A stretch of DNA of 64,000 bases from Moraxellaceae bacterium AER2_44_116 (lineage in GTDB: Bacteria > Pseudomonadota > Gammaproteobacteria > Pseudomonadales > Moraxellaceae), in assembly GCA_006546595.1 (NCBI GenBank), contig VIAD01000007.1, positions 116,066 to 180,065 of the forward strand, given 5' to 3'. Position 1 is the stretch's first letter, and each line of letters opens with the position of its first letter. The notes beneath the pieces were generated by a model. That model was not told the origin of the DNA, searched no databases, and was given only the letters and a program-made list of their open reading frames with translations. The position numbers and the translations under genes are program-made. This document shows, in pieces, positions 1 to 7,647 of this stretch.

Positions 1-3
1 AAA

Positions 4-29
4 CCGTTCACCCTGAGCTTGTCGAAGGT
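4..29. repeat. Dispersed repeat arm, TTCGACAAGCTCA type
   Basis: The left edge carries one arm of a dispersed intergenic repeat (CACCCTGAGCTTGTCGAAGG on the plus strand). The same core recurs as both arms of an inverted repeat near 38321-38386. Only one arm is visible because the window starts here, and it lies just downstream of the ketopantoate-reductase-like gene. Confidence 0.6.
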
Positions 30-44
30 TTTTTATGGTCTAAC

Positions 45-1010
45 TCACGACATCTGAGCAACTAATCCTACCAATGCTTCATGTTTAAGCTGATATTGCT
101 TGGCTCTTTCAATATATAAATTCAATAACGCCATCGTTTGTGGGCGAACCTTAGAAAAATGAGCTTCTAAATACGTCTCCATATCTAAAGGTGCGACATA
201 GCGTGAAGCAAAGAGAATACTCGGCAACATCCACGTTTTTACACAGGTCAACGCCAGTGCAGGTTTTGTCCCGTAATGTTGGCTTATCGCCGCAAAGGCT
301 TCTTGTTGCGCTTCAATCATCGTTTTTAGAATGGCTTTGTTCTGCCCTAATGCTTTGTATTTCCAATGATTAATTTCTAACGCCGCTAAAAAAACCATCA
401 AAAAAGCCGTCGAATGGATACCTCTTTCGGCAAATCCTTGTTGATAAGAAGCAGGTATTTTTGACTGTTTCAGCAGTTGAATCACGTCATCGGCGCGTTG
501 ACGCTCACCATCTATAGGCATAGGAATCAACGGCGGGAGCCAAAATGCTGTCCCTTCTTGCGCTAAGACTTCGGTCGCTAAGGGCGCATGATAACTAATC
601 ATATTAATCATGCCTGAAACAACACGTTCATCACCTGCTACCGCTTTGACATGTTGAATATCATCAGGGCCGGGTTGTAGTACCACTACTGTGGCATCGC
701 CAATGGCTTGGAGCATGGGCTGTAAGTCCATTTGCGCTAACGCGGTGCTCGACACGCATAACCAAACTTGTTGCCATGGTTGTTGAGCAACCGTTGACCA
801 GTCGCTATGACAATGAAAGTTTTTAAACTGTGTAGGATGCTGACGCTTTTTGTCTTGATTTAAGTCATACAAGGTAAAACCTTGCTCGGCTTCGGCAAGA
901 TATTTTTCTTTGACAAACAAATGCACATCATGACCAGCACGGGCAAAATAATAGGCATACACCTGCCCTACCGCACCCGCACCGACAATTAAAATAGACT
1001 GTTTCATCAT
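45..1010 (-). CDS. Ketopantoate reductase family (PanE/ApbA-like) oxidoreductase
   Basis: A 321-aa NAD(P)H-dependent reductase of the 2-dehydropantoate 2-reductase fold. The N-terminus opens with a Rossmann dinucleotide-binding motif (ILIVGAGAVGQVYAYYFARA), as in PanE; the C-terminal half is the helical ApbA_C-type domain. The frame is open for 22 further codons upstream, but ATG 1010 is chosen because a GGAAG ribosome-binding site precedes it and the Rossmann strand starts directly after. The family makes pantoate for coenzyme A, but many paralogues act on other 2-oxo acids, so PanE itself is not claimed. The gene is divergent from the ArsR regulator at 1137, which might control it. Confidence 0.75.
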   Translation of the reverse strand: MMKQSILIVGAGAVGQVYAYYFARAGHDVHLFVKEKYLAEAEQGFTLYDLNQDKKRQHPTQFKNFHCHSDWSTVAQQPWQQVWLCVSSTALAQMDLQPMLQAIGDATVVVLQPGPDDIQHVKAVAGDERVVSGMINMISYHAPLATEVLAQEGTAFWLPPLIPMPIDGERQRADDVIQLLKQSKIPASYQQGFAERGIHSTAFLMVFLAALEINHWKYKALGQNKAILKTMIEAQQEAFAAISQHYGTKPALALTCVKTWMLPSILFASRYVAPLDMETYLEAHFSKVRPQTMALLNLYIERAKQYQLKHEALVGLVAQMS

Positions 1011-1136
1011 GGGCTTCCAAATATCAACTAATGATTCGATAGCCGTCAAATTAACAATCAATTCGATACTTGTCAAAATATAATCGTGTTATGATAGGCA
1101 AGAACCGATAAATGGTATTTTTAGACGAGGTGTTTC

Positions 1137-1445
1137 TTGAGTCATCTTCACGATTTAGCACAGGCTTTTAAAGCCCTCTCTCACCCTAATCGTTTACAGA
1201 TTTATGTGGAGTTGTTGCAGTTGCGGGAAAAAGTGGTTGCCTCGGGCACAGAAAAAGAGTGCAGTTGTGGCTTAACGGATTTTATGAGCAAGCTGAATAT
1301 TGGCGCGCCGACTGTTTCGCACCATATTAAAGAATTGGTCAATGCCAAATTGATTCGTGTTGAACGTCAAGGCAAGTTTATGACCTGTTATTTGAATAAT
1401 GATATGCGCGCGCAGTTGGAAGCGTTTTTTGCACAGCAGAAGTGA
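1137..1445 (+). CDS. ArsR/SmtB-family winged-helix transcriptional regulator
   Basis: A 102-aa protein filling one ArsR-type winged helix. The N-terminal helix contains ALSHPNRLQIYVEL, the recognition helix is in GAPTVSHHIKELVNA, and the wing follows (RVERQGKFMTCYL). Translation appears to begin at TTG, because GAGG lies six bases upstream and no ATG lies nearby. The segment EKECSCG just before the recognition region has two closely spaced cysteines, which could bind a metal or sense thiol state; this is inference. It is divergently placed from the ketopantoate-reductase-like gene. ArsR proteins repress their own promoter and release DNA on binding metal or reactive species, but no clear operator palindrome is seen here. 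Confidence 0.85.
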   Translation: MSHLHDLAQAFKALSHPNRLQIYVELLQLREKVVASGTEKECSCGLTDFMSKLNIGAPTVSHHIKELVNAKLIRVERQGKFMTCYLNNDMRAQLEAFFAQQK

Positions 1446-1464
1446 TGTTGACGTAAGAATGCAA

Positions 1465-1517
1465 GGCTTCGACTCCGCCTAGTCAGCGAAAAAATGCTCT
1501 CTGAGCGAAGTCGAAGG
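1465..1517. repeat. Dispersed inverted repeat, TTCGACTCCGCTCAG type
   Basis: Two arms, GGCTTCGACTCCGC and a partner ending in GAGCGAAGTCGAAGG, flank about 20 bases of variable centre. Further copies are at 10983, 43641, 46083, 50981 and 63316. It separates the ends of two convergent genes and could act as a bidirectional terminator. Confidence 0.75.
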
Positions 1518-1538
1518 GAATTATTTCATAACCCGCAT

Positions 1539-2492
1539 TTACACCGCTTGCGCGATAGAACTACCACCAAAGCCTTTGGCGCGTAAACGACTTAAATAGT
1601 CCATGATTTTAGTGCTCATGGCTTTTTCCTGTACGTCACTCGACACCTCTACTTTGGTGGCCTCCTTCAACACAGGCACGTCTTGCAGTTGCTTGTAACG
1701 CATTAATGTCGATTCTAAGCTTTTTGCTAATAAACCTTTACGTAAGGGCTTGGGTAAGTAGCGAAACACTTGCGCTTGATTAATCAACTGCGACACACGC
1801 ACCGTATCTTTAAATGAGGTATTAATAATGGTTAAGACATCGGGATACTCTTGTTTGAGTGTTTTTAGCATCACGGTGGTATCCCCATCACCCACTTGTA
1901 ATTCAGTGACTAACACCGCGATAGTTTGAGAGGCCATCACCGCCAAAGCACTGGCCATTGTGGTGCGCCATAAAACTTGATGTGTTTCCCCCAAAATTTC
2001 TTTTACCGCCTCATACACCAGTACGTCTTCATCTAACACTAAACACGTCACACCGCGAGCTGGCGCAGGTGCAGGAAAACTCGGCACGCTAACCGTTTCT
2101 AGCTTCATGGCAATACCTGCGGCATCCGCAACGGTATCACGCAGCTCTTTAGGCCCCCAAGGCTTGTTAATGTAGCGAAATATCTCGCCTTCATTCACCG
2201 AGTCCAATGCCGCATCAACATCCGCATAACCTGTTAATAAAATACGCATTGTTTGTGGTGACAGATTTTTTGCTTGCCGTAATAGCTCAGTACCCACCAT
2301 TAACGGCATCCGTTGATCGGAGATTAAGACGTGAATTTTTTCTTTTTTTAATATTTTTAATGCTTCATTGCCATCTGTCGTCGAGAACACTTGATATTGC
2401 ATTTTTAACAACATCGTCAATGTTCTTAAAATACGCTCTTCATCGTCCACTAATAAAATACGCGGTTTAACTTTGATTGGATGATTCATCAT
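1539..2492 (-). CDS. Response regulator with two receiver domains
   Basis: A 317-aa protein of two receiver modules in tandem and no recognisable output domain. REC1 (about residues 10-130) is canonical: acidic pair in LLVDDEE, phosphoacceptor Asp59 in LISDQRMP, Lys110 in RYINKPWG. REC2 (about 148-265) keeps the lysine (YLPKPL) and the acidic start (LVLDED), but has glutamate (LVTEL, about residue 197) where the phosphoacceptor aspartate is expected. The C-terminal 50 residues look helical and lack HD, GGDEF, EAL or HTH motifs. It starts six bases after the stop of the histidine kinase at 2499, so the two are surely co-transcribed partners. Start is ATG 2492 or 2489; AGGA lies upstream. Confidence 0.8.
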   Translation of the reverse strand: MMNHPIKVKPRILLVDDEERILRTLTMLLKMQYQVFSTTDGNEALKILKKEKIHVLISDQRMPLMVGTELLRQAKNLSPQTMRILLTGYADVDAALDSVNEGEIFRYINKPWGPKELRDTVADAAGIAMKLETVSVPSFPAPAPARGVTCLVLDEDVLVYEAVKEILGETHQVLWRTTMASALAVMASQTIAVLVTELQVGDGDTTVMLKTLKQEYPDVLTIINTSFKDTVRVSQLINQAQVFRYLPKPLRKGLLAKSLESTLMRYKQLQDVPVLKEATKVEVSSDVQEKAMSTKIMDYLSRLRAKGFGGSSIAQAV

Positions 2493-2498
2493 AATGTC

Positions 2499-3785
2499 CT
2501 AAGCAGCAGCGGATAAAGCCTGAGTCAATGGTAAAGCAATGACAAAACGTGTTCCTTTACCGACTTCGGAAACGACACGCACCGAGCCACCGTGCTGTTG
2601 AATGATTTTGAACGTAATAGATAAGCCCAAACCTGTGCCTTCACCGACAGGTTTAGTGGTAAAAAATGGGTCAAAAATACGCGAGAGATTTTCGGCAGGA
2701 ATACCGCAACCCGTATCTTGTACGGAGACATAGACCGCACTTGCGTCCGACCATGTTTTAATCAATAAATAGCCTTTCTCTTTGACAGCTTGCGCGGCAT
2801 TGGTAAATAAATTTAATAACACTTGATTGATTTGTGAGCCAGTACAACGCACCTTGGGAATATTGCCTAACTGTTTAATCACCTCTACTTTGTATTTCAG
2901 CGTATTACGCGCAATTAATAAGGCACTGTCGATACAGTCATTTAACGAGACGTTATCGGTCACGGCTTGGTCTAAACGACTAAAGTCTTTCAGCCCCGTC
3001 ACTAACTCGCTAATTTGTTCAACGCCATAAAACGTATCATTAAATAAGGCATCTAAATCAACAAACCATTGCGTTAAATCCATGTCCATTTTTGCATCAT
3101 CTAATGCCGCTAAACTCTCAGCAATGTCTATATCCGTTGTATCTGGAGACAATAAGGTATCGGATAACTGTTCATGAGCTTGAACAATAAATTGAATTTG
3201 GCCAAAAAACTCACGCACCATTTCGATGTTGTTATTGACGTAACCTAACGGGGTATTAATTTCGTGAGCAACACCTGCCACCATTTGCCCTAATGCCGCC
3301 ATTTTTTCGGACTGCACCAACTGCGCTTGTGAAGATGAGAGTTGCTTATAGGCTCTATTTAAAGCAGCAGAACTTTGACTAATTTGCTTTTCCATCGCGC
3401 TTAATAAATGCAAAACGGCTGCCATGCCTAAATAACAACCATTTTCAGTCAAGACAAAATCTTCACTTAACGGAAAAACCATATTCGCACTAATAAACGC
3501 TGCCGCTGTTGATAAGCTACTATCGACATCAACAGCTAATACGTCTTTACGCATAAAATCACTAACAGCGCGTTCGCCAAATAAATCACGACCAAACTTT
3601 TTTAAGAAAATATCATTTAATTGATGACGACTAATCATGCCAACAGGCTGATTATGTTCATTAACAACAGCGACAGATAAACAGTTTTTATAGGTGGCAC
3701 TCAGGAACGCATCGGCCACCGTGTTAATGGTATCCGTTGGTTTAAAACAGGGAATATTCGCGGCAAACGCACGTAATACGGACAT
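2499..3785 (-). CDS. CBS-domain sensor histidine kinase
   Basis: A 428-aa kinase without membrane segments. Residues about 10-130 form a pair of CBS-like modules, which usually bind adenine nucleotides. A short coiled coil follows, then the HisKA helix with phosphoacceptor His174 in VAHEINTPL, and a full HATPase domain: N box NLFTNAAQAV, G1 DTGCGIP, F box FDPFFTTK, G2 GTGLGLSI. All catalytic boxes are intact. The HEINTPLG type of dimerisation helix suits cytoplasmic kinases paired with multi-receiver regulators. AGGAG precedes ATG 3785. The response regulator follows six bases downstream. CBS domains suggest sensing of energy charge or a nucleotide; the ligand cannot be told from sequence. 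Confidence 0.85.
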   Translation of the reverse strand: MSVLRAFAANIPCFKPTDTINTVADAFLSATYKNCLSVAVVNEHNQPVGMISRHQLNDIFLKKFGRDLFGERAVSDFMRKDVLAVDVDSSLSTAAAFISANMVFPLSEDFVLTENGCYLGMAAVLHLLSAMEKQISQSSAALNRAYKQLSSSQAQLVQSEKMAALGQMVAGVAHEINTPLGYVNNNIEMVREFFGQIQFIVQAHEQLSDTLLSPDTTDIDIAESLAALDDAKMDMDLTQWFVDLDALFNDTFYGVEQISELVTGLKDFSRLDQAVTDNVSLNDCIDSALLIARNTLKYKVEVIKQLGNIPKVRCTGSQINQVLLNLFTNAAQAVKEKGYLLIKTWSDASAVYVSVQDTGCGIPAENLSRIFDPFFTTKPVGEGTGLGLSITFKIIQQHGGSVRVVSEVGKGTRFVIALPLTQALSAAA

Positions 3786-3942
3786 CTCAACTCCTAGGCA
3801 GGCAACAATAAGCGCATCCCTGTGCTGGACTTATGTCTTAAAATTGAAGCCTAGGAGGAGAAGATGACAGTTCAGTTACTTTTTTTTGATGATTTGACGA
3901 TGACGAGTAGAAAATGCGGACTGTATCACATGATGAATACTT

Positions 3943-5244
3943 TTATTTTGACGCTAATAACCACCACGTTTCCATTTCTCCTTTGCCCTTCACGTCAATG
4001 ATACCACGCGGCTCAAGGACAAAAGCATCTTCAATGCGCTCTTTGGTTTGTTGGCTAATTTGAATACGTCCTGCTTGGCCGTGTGACTCCATACGGCTAG
4101 CCGTGTTGACGGTATCGCCCCAAATGTCATAACTAAAACGTACTGCCCCAATAACCCCCGCAATGACTGAGCCTGTATGCACACCGATACGCATATCCAG
4201 TGAAATGCCAGTTTCTTGGCGTACGAGTTGTATTTCCTCTAATAACGCTAATGCTAAATTAGCTATGACATGAGCATGGTCTGCGCGTGGGTCTGGCGCA
4301 CCTGAAACCACCATGTACGCATCACCAATCGTTTTAATTTTTTCTGCCCCTAAATGCGATAAACGGGCATCAAAGCGCGAGAATATTTTTTCTAATAAAG
4401 ACACGACAACTTCAGGCTCTTGTGCCGAAGACCACGGAGTAAAACCTGCAATATCGGCAAACAACACCGTCACCTCAGGGTGACGATTAGCAATCATGCG
4501 GTCACTTTGGCGCAGTTCATTGGCTATTTTTTGAGGTAAAACGGCGTGTAATAAACGGTCGGAACGCGCGCGCTCTTCGACTAAACCAGTTTCAGCTTTA
4601 AGAACTTCGCGGTTAAATACGCCTACCAACAACAAAATACACAATAGGCCAATCACTAAATTAGTCACACGAGCAAATAACAACAAGCCTTGTGGTAAGC
4701 TATGAATACCAATATACGCTGGATTTAACTCTAAACTAGCAATAACCAAACCAACAATAGGAATCACTGTAAATAAGGCCCGATATTTTTTTTCGTGTGC
4801 ATCAAAAATAACGAGAGCCAATGCCGCACTGACAAAACAAAAAACACTCGAATTAATGGCATCGGCCATCAGCCACGTAACCAATATCACTTGCGTATTT
4901 AGCGTGACCATCAGCCATAAACGCGCAATATGCTGTGCCTGCAAGGAGGCTGCCCACATACCCAGTGCATAACAAGCAACACTGATACCATTGAGCCAAA
5001 TAAGTGACTGGCTATCTTTTAGATTAAAAACAAGGGATAAACCCACATAAAATGCACTCAAGCCTAAGGCTGCCCCAAGTGAATAGCGCGTCATACGTCT
5101 GCGACGAGTAAAATCGGTTTCTGTTGGTTTAGGTGGTGGCGCAAGTAAATCCAGCCAAAAGGCTGCATCAGGACGACGCAAATAACTGCGAACATAGCAA
5201 TTCTTTTCAGCCTCAGTATCGGCCTTTAAGATGGACTGAGGCAT
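3943..5244 (-). CDS. Membrane-anchored class III adenylate cyclase
   Basis: A 433-aa protein with a basic N-terminal region, about six transmembrane helices between residues 55 and 212, and a C-terminal class III cyclase domain (about 230-433). Metal-binding aspartates are Asp264 (LFADIAGFT) and Asp308 (TIGDAYM). Lys304 and Asp373 (YDIWGDTVN) are the pair that selects adenine, so cAMP rather than cGMP is predicted; Asn380 and Arg384 (SRM) are the transition-state residues. All are present, so it should be active. ATG 5244 is preferred over an upstream TTG at 5259 because GGGTGGG precedes the ATG. It begins 17 bases after the stop of the small TIGR02647 gene and is probably co-transcribed with it. 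Confidence 0.88.
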   Translation of the reverse strand: MPQSILKADTEAEKNCYVRSYLRRPDAAFWLDLLAPPPKPTETDFTRRRRMTRYSLGAALGLSAFYVGLSLVFNLKDSQSLIWLNGISVACYALGMWAASLQAQHIARLWLMVTLNTQVILVTWLMADAINSSVFCFVSAALALVIFDAHEKKYRALFTVIPIVGLVIASLELNPAYIGIHSLPQGLLLFARVTNLVIGLLCILLLVGVFNREVLKAETGLVEERARSDRLLHAVLPQKIANELRQSDRMIANRHPEVTVLFADIAGFTPWSSAQEPEVVVSLLEKIFSRFDARLSHLGAEKIKTIGDAYMVVSGAPDPRADHAHVIANLALALLEEIQLVRQETGISLDMRIGVHTGSVIAGVIGAVRFSYDIWGDTVNTASRMESHGQAGRIQISQQTKERIEDAFVLEPRGIIDVKGKGEMETWWLLASK

Positions 5245-5261
5245 ACGTCGCCCACCCAAAA

Positions 5262-5495
5262 CTAAGTATTAAGAATATTTAGCGCACTTTGAGCGTGTTC
5301 TGCCGCTTGAATGCCCAATGTTGTTAAGTAGCCGCCATCGGGTAAACTAATTAAGCCTTTGTTATGTAAGCGTAAAGCAGCCGCAATAGAACTTGGTTCT
5401 GCGGAATGATGAATTTTTAAACCTTCTTGTGTATTAGCCAAGTTATACAGCGTAAGAATTTGCATCTCTTCAATAAGATCAACGGAATACGGCAT
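5262..5495 (-). CDS. TIGR02647-type conserved small protein
   Basis: A 77-aa protein whose sequence (TLYNLANTQEGLKIHHSAEP, then LRLHNKGLISLPDGGYLT) matches what I know of the TIGR02647 family, a short conserved protein of gammaproteobacteria. The function is unknown; the compact helical fold and the LPDGGYLT-like wing have led to DNA-binding annotations without proof. ATG 5495 is chosen over 5507 because GGAG lies six bases before it. It is immediately upstream of the adenylate cyclase. Confidence 0.8.
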   Translation of the reverse strand: MPYSVDLIEEMQILTLYNLANTQEGLKIHHSAEPSSIAAALRLHNKGLISLPDGGYLTTLGIQAAEHAQSALNILNT

Positions 5496-5646
5496 GGTTA
5501 ACTCCAATTTTTTATTTTTACAGGATTCTGTCTGCTACTTGATACCATGCTTTTTAGGAGTGAGGCAATGTCTTTTCTGCAAGAACTGAAAAAAGTAACG
5601 ATTGCTTCAATACAGATCAATTAAGGTCATATAACTTCTGATTATT

Positions 5647-6480
5647 TTAAGAACAACTAGCAGTCACGCCATTTTTAACACACGCAATAGAGCCGCCACC
5701 ACCTGTTGAGCCAGTTGCTCCCGTCGAGCTGGTTGTTGAACCTGTAAATGTCATTGCACTGCTATTGGTAGTAGGCTCAGAGTTTGAACCTATAGTAATT
5801 GATGAACTCACGGCATTACTGGTGTCTTTTTGAAACACTTCATACGAACCATTTTTATTGGTGATATTTTTTAGTGCACTATTAATCACTTGTACACTAA
5901 CACCCGCATTGGAAGCAGCAACAGCAATCAGTCTTCTGACTTCTGTTGACCCTGCCGCCTTTAATGCTGCTTTGGTAATGGCGTTTGCTTGTAATGGTGC
6001 GGCGGTCACTGCCGCTGAGGTAATAGCAGGTGCTTGTTTAAGTACCGCATTAATGGCGGCTGTTGTAATCGCCGCTGCTTGTTTGGGAGAGACAGAAATA
6101 GCCGCTGCTGTAACGGCTGCGGCCAGTGCAGGTGGCGCGGCTTGAATCGCGGCAGTGGTAATAGCCGCCGCTTGATCAAATTTGGCAGCCGCTTGACAAG
6201 CTGTCTTTACGGCGGCAGAGACACCGACGCCTTGCGAGATCACAAAAGAAGTCAGAGATGGAGCAAGTTCAGGATTTTTTTCAATCGCATCCTTGATGAG
6301 CTTTAATGCCTGTAGTTTTGAAGATCGAATATACTTACCACTACTTTTTTCAAGCTTGGCAAGCTCGGTCATAACGGTTTGTTGTGCGGCAAGGCTGGCT
6401 GTTGACAAGGGTGCAGCATAAAGCATCGTTGTTGGTGCTAGACTCGCAATCAACAGAAATCCTAATAATAATTTACGCAT
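5647..6480 (-). CDS. Exported alanine-rich repeat protein of unknown function
   Basis: A 277-aa protein with a clear signal peptide (MRKLLLGFLLIASLAP, cleavage likely after MLYA). The middle (about residues 85-190) is built from alanine-rich units of roughly 16-18 residues around the pattern QAxAITxAAIxAA, e.g. QAAAITTAAINAVLKQAP followed by a diverged copy, probably helical hairpins. The C-terminal 50 residues are Ser/Thr/Gly low complexity and end in a short segment with two cysteines (IACVKNG and ASCS) that could form a disulphide. No family is recognised. The frame is open upstream to 6528, but ATG 6480 starts the signal peptide. It is followed by about 150 bases before the TIGR02647 gene. 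Confidence 0.65.
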   Translation of the reverse strand: MRKLLLGFLLIASLAPTTMLYAAPLSTASLAAQQTVMTELAKLEKSSGKYIRSSKLQALKLIKDAIEKNPELAPSLTSFVISQGVGVSAAVKTACQAAAKFDQAAAITTAAIQAAPPALAAAVTAAAISVSPKQAAAITTAAINAVLKQAPAITSAAVTAAPLQANAITKAALKAAGSTEVRRLIAVAASNAGVSVQVINSALKNITNKNGSYEVFQKDTSNAVSSSITIGSNSEPTTNSSAMTFTGSTTSSTGATGSTGGGGSIACVKNGVTASCS

Positions 6481-6830
6481 AAAGAACAACTCTTGGGCTT
6501 GAATGTAAGACAGCCTAATCGCACTCATGCTACATGCTACGTAAATAAATTGCTAGTTTGTGGCACAGGGATTTCTTTTTGCCATAAAAATTACACGCGA
6601 ATACCTATGATGAAGAATCAACGCTTTTACCATGACCCCGTCCCCCTAGCTAAACGGCTTGTCGAGGTTTTACAGCATCTTTGATAAACTGATTGTGAGG
6701 AGCCATTAAAATAGCCATAATTCAGACCTGATAGCCGCCACCTAACGGCAACTTTCTATTTTTTCGATGCGTTCTTAACCGTCATCAAGCAGAATGATGC
6801 TGTTTAATATCACCTAAAAGAATATATATT
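6481..6830. other. Intergenic region between divergent genes
   Basis: About 350 bases separate the start of the secreted repeat protein from the methyltransferase. They must hold both promoters. A possible 25-codon reading frame begins at 6607 with two ATG codons, but it has no ribosome-binding site and no recognisable sequence, so it is not called. No repeat or strong hairpin is seen. Confidence 0.4.
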
Positions 6831-7613
6831 ATGAAGAACATCTCCAAGTATTTACCCAAACACAGCACTCCCCCTTTAGATCGTATTGCTGACTTTTCTG
6901 TACCTGTATTTGCCGATGAATCCTTAGCTCAAGCGGCTGAAAAGTTAACCAAAGTTGTACATGGCGGCTATTATCTCGCTGACAATGTCTTCGCATGGGG
7001 TCGTAATATGTCCATGTTGGATGATGAGGACTTTGTCGCCGCATGGCATAACAATGTCGAAAGTGTTGATGATCAAGCCGTTCTGTGGCGACGCTATGTA
7101 TTAGCCTGTGCTGCCTACCACTGTATTCATCTTGAAGGTGACTTTGTTGAATGTGGTGCTTATACAGGTGTGGGCATAAAAACGATTATTGACTATCTTG
7201 GAGGGGTTAACTTTCCGAAAATGTTTTGGGGTTATGACACCTTTGAACACAATGACTCCATGTTGAATCATCCAATGCCTGAGCATGGAGCTGAATTATA
7301 TGAGCGCGTGAAAGCTAAATTTGAAGACTATGCCCAAGTTGAATTAGTCAAAGGCTTTATTCCTGATGCCTTTAAAGACAACTGCCCTGAAAAAATCGCG
7401 TATTTACACATTGACTTAAACCAAGCCCCTGCTGAAATTGCCGCCCTAGATCATTTATTTGATCTTGTCGTTGCAGGAGGCATTATCATTCTTGACAACT
7501 ATGAGTGGTCGGCATATCGACCACAAAAATTGGCAGAAGACCTTTGGTTTGAAGCACGACAATACCGTGTCATGCCTCTGCCAACAGGACAAGGTTTAGT
7601 GATAAAACGCTAA
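6831..7613 (+). CDS. TylF/MycF-like class I methyltransferase
   Basis: A 260-aa soluble protein resembling the TylF family of SAM-dependent O-methyltransferases. The SAM-binding loop is FVECGAYTGVGIKTI (about residues 105-119), followed by GYDTFEH. The acidic motif AYLHIDLNQAP corresponds to the metal/substrate HID(C/L) segment of TylF, and IIILDNYEW to the later DDY-like motif. Family members methylate sugar hydroxyls in macrolides, but many homologues lie in surface-glycan or unknown loci. Here it stands alone between an exported protein and the convergent ceramidase-fold gene, so the substrate is unknown. The ribosome-binding site upstream of ATG 6831 is weak. Confidence 0.7.
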   Translation: MKNISKYLPKHSTPPLDRIADFSVPVFADESLAQAAEKLTKVVHGGYYLADNVFAWGRNMSMLDDEDFVAAWHNNVESVDDQAVLWRRYVLACAAYHCIHLEGDFVECGAYTGVGIKTIIDYLGGVNFPKMFWGYDTFEHNDSMLNHPMPEHGAELYERVKAKFEDYAQVELVKGFIPDAFKDNCPEKIAYLHIDLNQAPAEIAALDHLFDLVVAGGIIILDNYEWSAYRPQKLAEDLWFEARQYRVMPLPTGQGLVIKR

Positions 7614-7647
7614 AACGCTTGTATTGATGAAGTGTGCCAACAAGTTG

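Noticed and set aside
5858..6306. Long opposite-strand frames across the alanine-rich repeat gene
   Set aside because: They are mirror effects of the Ala/Gly-rich codons in the real gene on the minus strand; no signals for translation.
6607..6684. A 25-codon peptide with two starting ATG codons
   Set aside because: No ribosome-binding site and no conservation evidence available.
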